Positions 46,200 through 64,000 of a DNA stretch of 64,000 nucleotides are shown piece by piece. The DNA lies in contig OX422186.1 of the NCBI GenBank assembly GCA_949130485.1, positions 5,616,792-5,680,791 of the forward strand, given 5' to 3'. The notes under the pieces are model-generated. The model searched no databases. It saw only the letters and a program-made list of their open reading frames with translations, and was not told the origin of the DNA. Each line of letters opens with the position of its first letter. Positions within the stretch are counted from its first letter, which is position 1. Both the position numbers and the translations under genes were made by a program. Origin of the DNA: Agelas oroides. Lineage: Eukaryota > Porifera > Demospongiae > Agelasida > Agelasidae.

Positions 46200-46576
46200 T
46201 ACTGTAGGTCATCAATATTGATGAGAGCCACACAGGTAAAACATATAGCAGTGGCATTTCAAGACATACTAGAAGCAGTATCGTTTCTAGTATGTTGCTC
46301 TGCTATCTCTTTGCAACCAACGGTGGCAACTGTAGTAATGAAACACTTTAGTTTTTAGTTTAATTAGAGATCCTTTCAGACAAACAACACCTCTAGTTTT
46401 GGCAATGAATATTTATAGTTTTGTGCATGTACACTGTACAATCTGCTTATCACTCACATTCAACGGAGAACATGACACAGACTACAAAAGTAAAACTTGT
46501 TCCTAGTTTTTGGTGATAAACTGCAACTATATAGTTATAACTAATAAGCAAAATCAGCACATTTTAGTACTTGGTA

Positions 46577-47413
46577 TTAATTACTGCCTATCACTATGAC
46601 ATCACTTGAAAAAGATGGTTGCTCGTGAAAATTATATGTGAATCCTTTTAAGAAATCTGCAATACTCTTTCTAACTTCTTCCTCCTCTGACTGTGGTCCA
46701 CTGAACTTCCAACCCCATTTTCGATAGTCAGCACCACCACTACTACCTCCATAGCCCTCTTTCAACCAACCGGAAGGGATGCTGGGAGAATCAGCCCAAC
46801 TATACTTTGCTTTGTAGTCTTCATATTCTTTGCCATGTAGTTCAATCCTTACATATACAGTCGTCAGAGGTGACCCTGACAAATGCTTCTCAATCAATTC
46901 TCGACTAACAGCGTTTGGATCAAAGCTCTCCCATGTCTCATAACCAGGGACATCAATGCTCAAGATATACATTTCCCCATCAACAAACTCAAGACTAAAC
47001 TTCCAGTCATTGGGTACCTGTCCAAGACGATCGACTATAAACTTGTCTTGAGGAGACAGATTCAGAATGAGACTGCCATACGTACTGACGAGAACGTCTT
47101 GATAAAAGGTCACAGAGTCGTGAATGCTGGCTAGTACTTCTTCAGGAATCGTAAGGTAACCAGCTTCACTGTCGTCAGGGTTAAGAACAAGAGTTACTGT
47201 TTCATCCTCCTTACACAAAACGATGTAGGAGTCAATGTCCCTATAGTCATCAAAAGACACCACGTCACCGTGGCTCAACCCATGCTCCACTATTAACGTT
47301 TCTTTGTCCGCTTGAGTCGTAGGGCATTCCAAGTCATACAGTTCTAAGTATTTGGCAATTCTTGTGGGTGTTTTGGTATCAACAGGGCGCTCTTGCGTGT
47401 CTCGAGATGCCAT
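46577..47413 (-). CDS. Unrecognised intronless gene, 278 residues
   Basis: A single open frame with no sign of introns. The protein starts MASRDTQERPVDTKTPTRIA and is acidic. A predicted globular middle section includes LTIPEEVLASIHDSVTFYQ, LSPQDKFIVDRLGQVP and VYVRIELHGKEYEDYKAKYS. A Gly/Ser-rich turn (GYGGSSGG) comes before KWGWKFSGPQSEEEEVRKSI. No signal peptide or membrane segment is visible. I do not recognise the family. A second copy at 53181-53981 is almost identical, one visible residue change (WAD/WTD) apart from the C-terminus. The gene lies tail to tail with receptor E (about 1 kb apart), as its paralog does with pseudogene F, so both genes were copied together. Frame conservation over 260 codons supports it being real. 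Confidence 0.75.
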   Translation of the reverse strand: MASRDTQERPVDTKTPTRIAKYLELYDLECPTTQADKETLIVEHGLSHGDVVSFDDYRDIDSYIVLCKEDETVTLVLNPDDSEAGYLTIPEEVLASIHDSVTFYQDVLVSTYGSLILNLSPQDKFIVDRLGQVPNDWKFSLEFVDGEMYILSIDVPGYETWESFDPNAVSRELIEKHLSGSPLTTVYVRIELHGKEYEDYKAKYSWADSPSIPSGWLKEGYGGSSGGADYRKWGWKFSGPQSEEEEVRKSIADFLKGFTYNFHEQPSFSSDVIVIGSN

Positions 47414-47455
47414 CGCAAACTAGCAAATTTCCAGTTAGCCGTCCTGCCCCAAAAC

Positions 47456-47503
47456 TTCCCCAGGCCCACCCGATTTTTCGGGTGGGACCTGGGGAAGAGG
47501 CTA
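47456..47503. mobile_element. Short hairpin MITE with truncated left end
   Basis: A hairpin TTCCCCAGGCCCACCC...GGGTGGGACCTGGGGAAGAGGCTA is flanked by CCCCAAAAC, 9 bp (47447-47455 and 47504-47512). It belongs to the TAGCCTC family but lacks the first eight bases at its left end. It lies about 40 bases upstream of the start of the 278-residue gene. Confidence 0.75.
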
Positions 47504-47515
47504 CCCCAAAACAAT

Positions 47516-48329
47516 TAGCCTCGTTCCCAGGCCTGGCTCCAGCTTTTGCAGTATGCAAAACAGGTCACTCCAAAAGTAGGAACGAGGAAATGAGAAATGA
47601 GAAATGGGAAATGAGGAAATGGGGAAATGGGAAGAAGTTACATTGCATTTCACTCAGCAAACTGCTGATGTTTTGTTACCGCAGTCATCAAATGTGATGA
47701 GAAAGTCAATGTCCATCCATGCACTCACATCTTTGCCTGACAGTCGGCACAAAAGGGGTATGCAATGGCATTGCATCACTGTCTGCAAGTTAATTGCAAG
47801 TATAAGTTCTTCACTTTTGGCAGCTTGTTAGCTTTCTTGAGGTTTGTTGAATCTGTGAATTGTTCATACTTTGTTCCAACTTTATACAAGGAGTCATTTT
47901 GAGGCTTCTTCATACAGTTGTTTGATATACTTATATTTTTCTCACTAAACAGCATGTACTAATACATCTAGCTATAATAGAAGTCCACAAAATGCCTGTT
48001 TGCAGTGATTCTTCAGTGGATACACAGTTTACACACACTAGCTCTGTGGAGAATATAATTACTCTGTGTGAATTATAGTTTGCATGCACGAGTGGAGGAG
48101 GGAATGTACAACAGCTTATACATGTATACCTGAGTGAGACATACTGTGTGACAAAAAAGGACTCTATAGGCCTACCTCCTGACTTTAGCTACTTTGTTAA
48201 CATGTACACTCCACTTTCCTCTTTTAATACACTGACTCGCAACTTGTTCCCCATTTCCTTGTTTCCCATTTCTCATTTCCCATTTCCCATTCCTACTTTT
48301 AGAGTGACCCTGGCCTGGGAACGAGGCTA
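47516..48329. mobile_element. 814 bp foldback element, TAGCCTCG family
   Basis: The ends are TAGCCTCGTTCCCAGGCC and GGCCTGGGAACGAGGCTA. The inner inverted words are GGTCACTCCAAAAGTAGGAA and a GGGAAATG minisatellite with its complement at 48245-48295. The target is AAAACAAT, 8 bp (47508-47515 and 48330-48337). Its target overlaps the flank of the preceding hairpin. No transposase is visible inside. Confidence 0.88.
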
Positions 48330-48359
48330 AAAACAATTACAATGGCATGATAGAATCAC

Positions 48360-48807
48360 GTGATACAGCTGGGGGTGAGGGTTCGCCGAATATGGCCTAC
48401 TACAGATGCTGTCAAGAAAACAATGCCAATGGTATTTCGCAAGCATTATCCACGATGTGTGGTGATCATAGATTGCTTTGAGATATTTGTGGATCGTCCA
48501 ACTGACTTACTAGCCAGAGCTCAAACATATTCACAAATTATAAGCACAGTGAAATATCTCACTGGCCGGAATAACACCTCAAGGAGCATTGAGCCACGTA
48601 TCAGGTATTGAGGTAGAGCAAACAAGAAAAATAGCCAATGTCCGTATCCATATTGAGCAAGTATAATCAGATAAAAGTTTTCACTTCTCAGTACCACACA
48701 GCCCATTGACTTTGTAACATCACCAGACGAGTCAAAGACACTATTAGTATATGCTTGTTGTGCTCTTGTTAACATGTGTAACTCAGTAATACCATTTGAT
48801 TAATTAA
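48360..48807 (+). pseudogene. DDE_Tnp_4-type (Harbinger/ISL2EU-like) transposase remnant
   Basis: The first frame (48360-48611) reads [20 protein letters not shown], then [20 protein letters not shown] and QTYSQ. This is the pattern of DDE_Tnp_4 transposases around the first catalytic Asp (IIDCTEI-like). A frameshift follows the TYS word. C-terminal words come after a large gap: VEQTRKIANVRIHIEQV (about 48611-48663), then in another frame [10 protein letters not shown] and [12 protein letters not shown], with a stop near 48803. The middle of the enzyme, including the other catalytic residues, is missing. It ends about 55 bases from the end of the opposing YqaJ-PHD gene. Confidence 0.72.
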
Positions 48808-48859
48808 GTGTCTTTCAATCACATTACATTTATACATACATACATTGATAATTATACAT

Positions 48860-50587
48860 TCAACTGCTTAACTTTTTACTCTTCTTTCTTTTGAATTCGG
48901 GGAGTTTTCTACAGTCTGGACAGTACCAATACTTGGACTTGGGTTGACAAACCAACTTCAGACAGCTAAGGTGGAACCATTCATGCAGACAGCTTGGGTT
49001 ATCACATCCCACCATCTCTCCGTATTCCAGACCCTGACAGTAGCAGTATGTTTTTGCTGAATCGCCATCGGTTTCAACTGATGGAACTGAAGATGAAGGT
49101 CAAGGCTCACTTAAATGAAACTGAACATGAAGGCTCACTAGGAGATGGTGTTTGAGGAACACTAACCGATTCTGAGGTTTGAGAATAGCAATTAGTTCAG
49201 GAAGAATTGATGTGACAAAGAAGTGCTTCACTCTAGAAACATTTTCTATCCAGAAACTTTCATCTGGATAAATGCGCACAATGTGTACATCTTTCTTCGT
49301 CCACACTACAAAGTCACAGTAGCTTCTTTGGATGCAAAATAGCTGGCACTGTACCTGCATGTACAAATTAATCATTATTTTTGTGTATTCATGAGCAATA
49401 TATCATACAAACCTGATATAAGTAGGAATGATCATATCTCAGACAAAAGCCGCCATCTTTTTCTACCAAGCAGAAGTTGGTGTCTTCAACAGCCTTTCCG
49501 ATGTTATCTTCTTTGTGACAATAGGGGCACTACACATGGGGTAGTCATGTGATTATTATGTGTGCATGCAACATACCTTAATTTCACATGTACCATCACT
49601 GGTATTGAGGTTCACTAACTGATTCTGAGGTTTGAGAATAGCAATTATATTAGTTCAGGAAGAATTGATGTGACAAAGAAGTGCTTCACTCTATACACAT
49701 TTTCTAGCCAGAAACTTTCATCTGGATAAATGCGCACAATGTGTAGCTGCATCTTTCTTCGTCCACACTACATACCTTAATTTCACATATACCATCATTG
49801 CAGCAAGCACATGTCACCAAACTATCAGGAGAGGCTCCAACAAAGGGGTATTCAGTGCTTATGAATAAGCCGGATTCTTCCACTTTAAAATTGTGATGAC
49901 TCACTGACGACAAACTTGCATACTTGTCTCCAGCTACTTGTTTGTGCTCACGACCCCAGCGTGTTGCTGCAGTTTTAAATCTGCTAATATCGGGATGGTA
50001 TATTGACATAATGAGGCTAATGGAAGGTGATGCAGGACTCGTATGAGAAGCAGCCTTGAAGCGTAGGCTGTAATTCTACCAGTTCTCATATTAAACCACA
50101 GAGGCGACTTGGATTGAGACTTAGTGTTCAATTCCATGGCCTTGGCTTGTTGTTGTGAGACGCTAACATCACATGTTTCACAAACTTTCAGCAATTCACC
50201 GTAACTCATGAATAGGTTTTCTGGCTTATACAACCCAGATAGGCAAAGAGGGAGATTCTCATCAAGTGACTTGGGAATGTAATTTGAAGCGTACGGTTCC
50301 ACTAAGGATAATATCGCTGGTTTATTTTTACATGTGCTCAATGAAGTGAAAAATGCCTCTGTTTCTTCCTTCGCTGCTTCTTCAAATGCTGGTGCAGAGG
50401 AATTTGATGACCTAGGTGTGGAGCATGGAGAGGGTGACGGTGTGTTACCCCTCAGAAATTGCGATGTCTGAATGGCAGTGATAAATTCAATACTTTTTAC
50501 AGGAGCATACTGCACATCCTTCACACCATTGGGCATTACCCAGTAAGCCTTCTTTTGTATGACTGTCATCGAATCTCTTATTTGCAC
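48860..50587 (-). pseudogene. YqaJ-like nuclease with C-terminal PHD finger, transposon-borne and broken
   Basis: Pieces on the minus strand, in order: an N-terminal region (50587 down to about 50085) ending SPLWFNMRTGRITA; a frameshift near 50080; the nuclease part SLIMSIYHPDISRFKTAATR, FVGASPDSLV and CEIK, with a donor at 49775; exon 49413-49529 (CPYCHKEDNIGKA, LRYDHSYLYQ); and a last exon from 49354 with VQCQLFCIQRSYCDFVVWT and IVRIYPDESFW. An in-frame TGA (about 49098) precedes a PHD finger (CYCQGLEYGEMVGCDNPSC, HEWFHLSC, YWYCPDC) and a stop at 48860-48862. Part of the last exon and a splice site are duplicated at 49578-49776. YqaJ proteins are phage-type exonucleases; eukaryotic copies often ride on DNA transposons. 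The 5' end is cut at about 50590 by a TMEM50-derived segment. Confidence 0.75.
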
Positions 50588-50594
50588 ACCAGCG

Positions 50595-51180
50595 TGACCC
50601 CGACTGACATGTGTCGTTCTGTAACCTTTTTATGGTGCATACTGTATGTAGTGTCTATCCAAGCATTAGAGTTCCCCAATATTTGTGTGACACAAGCAAG
50701 AAAGACAAAGAACACAAGCATGAAATGCATTCTATGAGGACCCCTCCCCACCCCCTCTCTGTCAACATGTGTGTACCTAGGAATGTTATTGATGATGAAC
50801 TGCATCACACCTACTCTCTATCTATTTTGCCAACTGTAAACCATCAAAAACTGGATGGTGAGACAGTCTGGGAACAAGGCTAATAATACTGCATTTCCGA
50901 GCTCTGACTGTGTATCTAAGGTTTAAGTAATGGACAGGGCATGGCCTGTTGTTTACTACCTTTTTTCTGCTTGGGAAGAAAGGGTAAGCAACTGGTGTTA
51001 GTTTTGATTGATTTTCTCTTAAACTGTGTCTCACTGTTCACTGATGTTTATGCATGCATATCTTGCCCTCCTGTGACATGTTTTATATATGTGCATGTTC
51101 TTATTATTCCACTATGGTCATACACCTGTAGTTTTGTAATATGTAGCTACACTGAATGTGTAAATGCATGTATATACTAC
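50595..51180 (+). pseudogene. Copied fragment of the TMEM50 locus (part of exon 3 and introns)
   Basis: The segment matches 58141-59550: GTGACCCCGACTGACATGTG, TGGTGCATACTGTATGTAGT, and GGTCATACACC near the end. It contains the last bases of TMEM50 exon 3 with its donor (GCTTGGGAAGAAAGGGTAAG at 50969-50988), but the start of that exon is lost. It lacks the 712 bp element found at 58750-59461 and reads TTTTATATATGTGCATG there, so it is an empty site. Not functional. Confidence 0.8.
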
Positions 51181-51580
51181 TGCATACAAACTGCCATGGC
51201 TTTTTGACTAACAAACCTAGGACCTCACTATTTACTGATGTACATATAGGTCTTGTCTCTCTTTGACAAAGTTCAATTACAGTGTACTTGTGTAGTACAG
51301 TGAACATGTCGTGTTCAGTGTACACACATTACATTCGCCTAGTTATATAGCAACAGAATACTGTGTGCATTACACAACTATGCATGCATGGTCATTAAGG
51401 AATTAAATTGTGTTTATAAGAATTGTGATTTTCTTGTGTGAAGATGCCGAAGGAGTTATCTGTCTGGAGATACTGACAGAGCTCCTATGCAATCGAGACA
51501 GAAGAAGTTGCTATACCGTGTCCAGGTACATGTACATTTGTTATCCTCAGATAATCTATCCCCCTAGTGCACGTGTGTGT

Positions 51581-51611
<31 letters not shown>

Positions 51612-51990
51612 GTGGGGGACTGAACTAGAACAGAGCAGATATTTACGTTGTAATTTCATTACAAACTGTTTTACACATGCAGGGTAGTGGTGATGTTGAG
51701 GAGGAAATTCAAGCAATTCCTCTGAGAGCGCCGTGTATCTTACTGATGGAGACCAGTGAATCAACCACATATGACATTATTGTCGAGGGATCAAGCCTTG
51801 TTATGCCACATTTCCCCCCATTGTATCATACCACTTTACATCCATGTAACTTTATAACTGATTAAATTACACCTAACTGTTTAACTTACACCCCAGACAG
51901 TGGCCAACAACTTACACCTTTCAATGGGCTAAACTTAAATGGTACTCACTACACCCTTTAGAAGGCAACAGTTACACCCCTATTTTAACA
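51181..51990. other. Unassigned sequence with a GT tract
   Basis: There is a GT microsatellite at 51575-51611. Two exon-like stretches flank it: 51430-51522 (EDAEGVICLEILTELLCN, then a GTACATG donor-like site) and 51683-51863 (GSGDVEEEIQAIPLRAPCIL after CATGCAG). They may be pieces of a gene or transposon, but I do not recognise them and their frames do not join convincingly. Confidence 0.3.
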
Positions 51991-51991
51991 G

Positions 51992-52337
51992 TGCAGTGAC
52001 GTCTGCGATGGACAAGACAACTGTGGAGACAACAGTGATGAAACCCAGTGTGGAAGAAGTAAGTAGCTATAATGGATGTAAGATGGAGCATTAGAGTCAC
52101 TGGATATTCTTGACCTTTGCACTAGCTGCTGTAGTATTGAAGAGAGCTTGGGAACATGTATTCACAGTAAAATCACCTGAGAAGATTTCTTCCACAGATG
52201 ATTTGATTAACTTTATTCCTACGTTATTGGTCCTCACAGGACAACTGACATTTTGCAGTCTACTGAGTCTAGATGATGCTTGTACGAAGGAACAAGTATT
52301 GCACCGAGCATGTGATCAGATTGCTCTATACACTTAA
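51992..52337 (+). pseudogene. Receptor F: truncated LDLa/TM gene copy
   Basis: It begins inside LDLa exon 3 (about 51993-52058: CSDVCDGQDNCGDNSDETQC, with donor GTAAGT) and continues with intron 3 similar to E's. Exon 4 begins at 52198 (NDLINFIPTLL). The exon soon loses similarity, has no membrane helix or PPxY motif, and stops at 52335-52337. No exons 1-2 are seen upstream. It is the downstream end of a duplicate of the gene E locus that also carried the neighbouring unknown gene. Confidence 0.82.
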
Positions 52338-53180
52338 GTGTTACAATGTACTACAGTATGCTAAATATGGTGTAATGACAACTGAAACATTTACCAGACT
52401 ACAAACCTCATCTGAAGTCCTAGGGACTGAAGTCAGGTTGTCTACACTACATCATATGAGGAGAAAACCATTATGCATGCACTGGGTACAAAATACTGCA
52501 TGTAGGCCTAGTGAGTTATTTGTTCCGGGACCATGTATGTAGCTAGAGACAAAACTGCAGGGAAAGTGATCGGCACTGCAGAACGGAAAAGGTCTGGCTT
52601 GTGAGACTAACTCCACAGGTGAGTGAGTCTCATTGGAAAGCATAAAAATAATTTTTAGCATCAGTCCACCAGTCCAGTCCACTAGTCTAGTCCAGCGATT
52701 GTAGACGGCCATCTAATCGTGTATTCTTTAAACTTGAGCCACCATTTTCGTGTACTGTAGGTCATTAATATTGATGGAGCTAAACATAGCAGTGACATTT
52801 CAAGACATACTAGAAGCAATATCATTTTCCGTTAGCCTTCCCTTTGCTACCAGTTAATATGGCAGCTGTTTATCATTATTTTGCAATTGTATATCGGTAT
52901 TTTTGAAAACGATGTATTGATAGTTTAGTTTAATTAGAGATCCTTTCTCTAATTTTAGACAAACAACACCTCTAGTTTTGGCAATGAATATTTATAGTTT
53001 TGTGCATGTACACTGTACAAACTGCTTATCACTCACATTCAACGGAGAACATGACACAGACTACAAAAGTAAAACTTGTTCCTAGTTTTTGGTGATAAAC
53101 TGCAACTATAGTTTTAGTAAATAATAACTAATAAGCAAAATCAGCACATTTTAGTACTTAGCATTAGTTATTGCCTATCA
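52338..53180. other. Duplicate flank of pseudogene F, no gene seen
   Basis: From about 52711 it matches the gene E downstream flank (46090 onward: TTTAAACTTGAGCCACCATT) without the MITE. From 52338 to 52710 there is single-copy DNA with short CACCAGTCCAGTCCACTAGT-type repeats near 52670. No supported gene. Confidence 0.45.
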
Positions 53181-53981
53181 CTACGGTTGCTCATGAAAAT
53201 TATATGTGAATCCTTTTAAGAAATCTGCAATACTTTTTCTAACTTCTTCCTCCTCTGACTGTGGTCCACTGAACTTCCAACCCCATTTTCGATAGTCAGC
53301 ACCACCACTACTACCTCCATAGCCCTCTTTCAACCAACCGGAAGGGATGCTGGGAGAATCAGTCCAACTATACTTTGCTTTGTAGTCTTCATATTCTTTG
53401 CCATGTAGTTCAATCCTTACATATACAGTCGTCAGAGGTGACCCTGACAAATGCTTCTCAATCAATTCTCGACTAACAGCGTTTGGATCAAAGCTCTCCC
53501 ATGTCTCATAACCAGGGACATCAATGCTCAAGATATACATTTCCCCATCAACAAACTCAAGACTAAACTTCCAGTCATTGGGTACCTGTCCAAGACGATC
53601 GACTATAAACTTGTCTTGAGGAGACAGATTCAGAATGAGACTGCCATACGTACTGACGAGAACGTCTTGATAAAAGGTCACAGAGTCGTGAATGCTGGCT
53701 AGTACTTCTTCAGGAATCGTAAGGTAACCAGCTTCACTGTCGTCAGGGTTAAGAACAAGAGTTACTGTTTCATCCTCCTTACACAAAACGATGTAGGAGT
53801 CAATGTCCCTATAGTCATCAAAAGACACCACGTCACCGTGGCTCAACCCATGCTCCACTATTAACGTTTCTTTGTCCGCTTGAGTCGTAGGGCATTCCAA
53901 GTCATACAGTTCTAAGTATTTGGCAATTCTTGTGGGTGTTTTGGTGTCAACAGGGCGCTCTTGCGTGTCTCGAGATGCCAT
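53181..53981 (-). CDS. Second copy of the unrecognised intronless gene, 266 residues
   Basis: Nearly identical to 46577-47413. At the 3' end, about 21 bases of the other copy are replaced by two (CCGTAGTGATAGG), which brings in a TAG right after NFHEQP and removes the last twelve residues. The frame is otherwise intact, with no other stop or shift and only one visible amino-acid change (A to T in YSW-D). It lies about 150 bases upstream of TMEM50 and on the opposite strand, so the two may share a divergent promoter. Either copy may be the older one. The function is unknown. Confidence 0.72.
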   Translation of the reverse strand: MASRDTQERPVDTKTPTRIAKYLELYDLECPTTQADKETLIVEHGLSHGDVVSFDDYRDIDSYIVLCKEDETVTLVLNPDDSEAGYLTIPEEVLASIHDSVTFYQDVLVSTYGSLILNLSPQDKFIVDRLGQVPNDWKFSLEFVDGEMYILSIDVPGYETWESFDPNAVSRELIEKHLSGSPLTTVYVRIELHGKEYEDYKAKYSWTDSPSIPSGWLKEGYGGSSGGADYRKWGWKFSGPQSEEEEVRKSIADFLKGFTYNFHEQP

Positions 53982-54009
53982 CGCAAACTTTCTTCTGCAA
54001 ACACTCTCG

Positions 54010-54060
54010 TAGCCTCGTTCCCAAGTCGGCTCAAATTGCTAGCCTCGTTCCCAGGCCTCC
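54010..54060. repeat. Two solo TAGCCTCGTTCCCA ends between the divergent genes
   Basis: TAGCCTCGTTCCCAAG and TAGCCTCGTTCCCAGG occur in direct orientation 35 bases apart, without partner ends. They are decayed MITE remnants in the short interval between the 266-residue gene and TMEM50. Confidence 0.6.
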
Positions 54061-54136
54061 ACACAGCTTTTGGGACTGACAGGCTAGCGATCACATGACA
54101 CTCACACGTACACACCAAACAAACCAACCTGTAACC

Positions 54137-62798
<8,662 letters not shown>

Positions 62799-63171
62799 GT
62801 AACGACAGAACACAGACTAACACACATGTGGCTTCATTTGACAGTGAAGCACATCCACCATATTGTGAACGTAATGTGCAACAGCATACAGTTTGTAGAT
62901 ATGCATTTTGTGCATTAGATAGTGGTACCCATCTCCCAGTCACCCCAGTGTAGCTGTTGAGGCCTGGTATTGGACGAAACACGTCCTGCACAATGGGTGA
63001 TTTTGCATAACATCTAGGCCTGCCTTTTTCAGGGAGATGTAGTTCATGTAACTGGAAATGTTGCTATACATGCATAAGAACGTGCGACTTGAGTAAGAGC
63101 GTGTAACTCCAATAGAAGCCCCTAGTCTGGTCAAATTATTGAACTGTACTAAAGAATAGAACACCCAATCA

Positions 63172-63561
63172 TAGCCTCGTTCCCAGGCCATTCCCGCCTC
63201 CAGTTTTTGATCGCTTGCAGTATAAAAACGGAGGGGAAGGCCTGGGAGAAAGAGTCACGTGCGTGACGTCAGGTAGACGTGAGGGTAGACGTGAGGGGGG
63301 CGGTGCCCGACGAAGAATCTCGAGGTCCTTCTTGTAATATCTTGCCCAAGAACTCAAGACTGTGACATTCGAAAGACAGCGTCAATACAGCTCGTTGTTT
63401 GGTAGACTCGAGGCTGATCAACGCAAAGTTAGTGAATTACAACAATCGGGCACCGCCCCCCCTCATGTCATGCACATGACTCTTTCTCCCAGGCCTTCCC
63501 CTCCGTTTTTATACTGCAAGCAATCAAAACTGGAGGCGGGAATGGCCTGGGAACGAGGCTA
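63172..63561. mobile_element. 390 bp foldback element, TAGCCTCG family
   Basis: Ends TAGCCTCGTTCCCAGGCC and GGCCTGGGAACGAGGCTA. The arms include CCCGCCTCCAGTTTTTGATC and CAGTATAAAAACGGAGGGGA. The flanks CCCAATCA (63164-63171) and CCCGATCA (63562-63569) form an 8 bp target duplication with one mismatch. Confidence 0.87.
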
Positions 63562-64000
63562 CCCGATCACGTGCTTAGCAACAATGGCTTATGTCTATGT
63601 GGCATGTGCAGTTCTATTTTTAGTACTGGCAGTAAACTCCGACCGATTTCAAATTTTGGGGAGTTACACGCTCTTATTCAAGTCGCCCGTTCTTATGCGC
63701 TCTTGCATGTATTATACAACCAACATCTAGTTGTTCTATACTCATGTGAGCAGTGCTGTTTCATGTACATTCTGCTGCTTCCCAACTGCCCAGCTTTACA
63801 GAGTGTGTCATCAAAGGGTAATTCCCTATCACACAACATCTGTACTTGAGTAATGTGAACACTGTGTGCCATTTTGTTTGCATTCCATGGCCCTCTGTCT
63901 GGTTTTACAAAGCTTGCGTATCAGTCTCTGCCATCTTCTTCACACATTTACAATGTACTTGCCAGCCAGTTATTACAATGATGTGCACAATGCAGAGTTA
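63562..64000. other. Window end, TMEM50 intron 5; no exon found
   Basis: I searched for the expected short last TMEM50 exon after 62798 and found no acceptor followed by a suitable frame. Small open frames here show no family features. Confidence 0.45.

Noticed and set aside
63362-63849. Frames of 92-122 codons near the window end as a further TMEM50 exon or gene
   Set aside because: The first runs through foldback element arms. Neither has family residues or a fitting acceptor and phase for TMEM50 exon 6.

Overview
This is eukaryotic, metazoan nuclear DNA. It has split genes with GT-AG introns, many microsatellites, and dense inverted-repeat DNA transposons. The gene content (DHTKD1, TMEM50, LDL-receptor class A receptors) is animal. 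An early-branching marine invertebrate such as a sponge would fit, but the sequence alone does not settle the species.

Layout. (1) 25-6546 (+): the 3' part of a DHTKD1-type 2-oxoadipate dehydrogenase E1 gene, 16 exons, with the 5' end outside the window. (2) 7997-45598 (+): a tandem array of five small receptor genes, called A to E here. Each encodes a signal peptide, two LDLa modules, one membrane helix and a short cytoplasmic tail. Copies A to D end in a PPxY motif and E has lost it. A sixth copy (F, about 51990-52337) is a pseudogene. The array is built from a large segmental duplication: about 8112-23392 is repeated as about 23392-44235. The second copy also carries a Ty3/gypsy LTR element, a 1.8 kb Mutator-like element, a LINE fragment and a pogo/Tigger-like MITE. 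(3) 46577-47413 and 53181-53981 (-): two near-identical, apparently intronless genes of unknown function, duplicated together with the end of a receptor gene. (4) 48360-50587: between them, remnants of a DNA transposon with a DDE_Tnp_4-type transposase (+) facing, tail to tail, a YqaJ-nuclease/PHD-finger gene (-). Both are broken. (5) 54137-62798 (+): a TMEM50-family gene, five exons seen, with the last exon beyond the window. Its introns are full of foldback elements.

Mobile elements. The duplication supplies paralogous empty sites, so many insertions can be dated and their target duplications read directly. The most frequent family has ends TAGCCTCG...CGAGGCTA, inner inverted repeats that differ between members, and 8-9 bp target duplications, as in Mutator-like elements. 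A FLYWCH-type zinc-finger relic, a fold common in Mutator-like transposases, is present in both duplicated units.

The most interesting biology is the rapidly expanding LDLa-TM-PPxY receptor array. It includes a visible promoter/exon-1 chimera (gene A), two linker subtypes, and a copy that has lost its WW-domain ligand motif. Each unit also contains a roughly 1.7-2.5 kb degenerate repeat field. I could not run alignments, so identities are given only as judged by eye.
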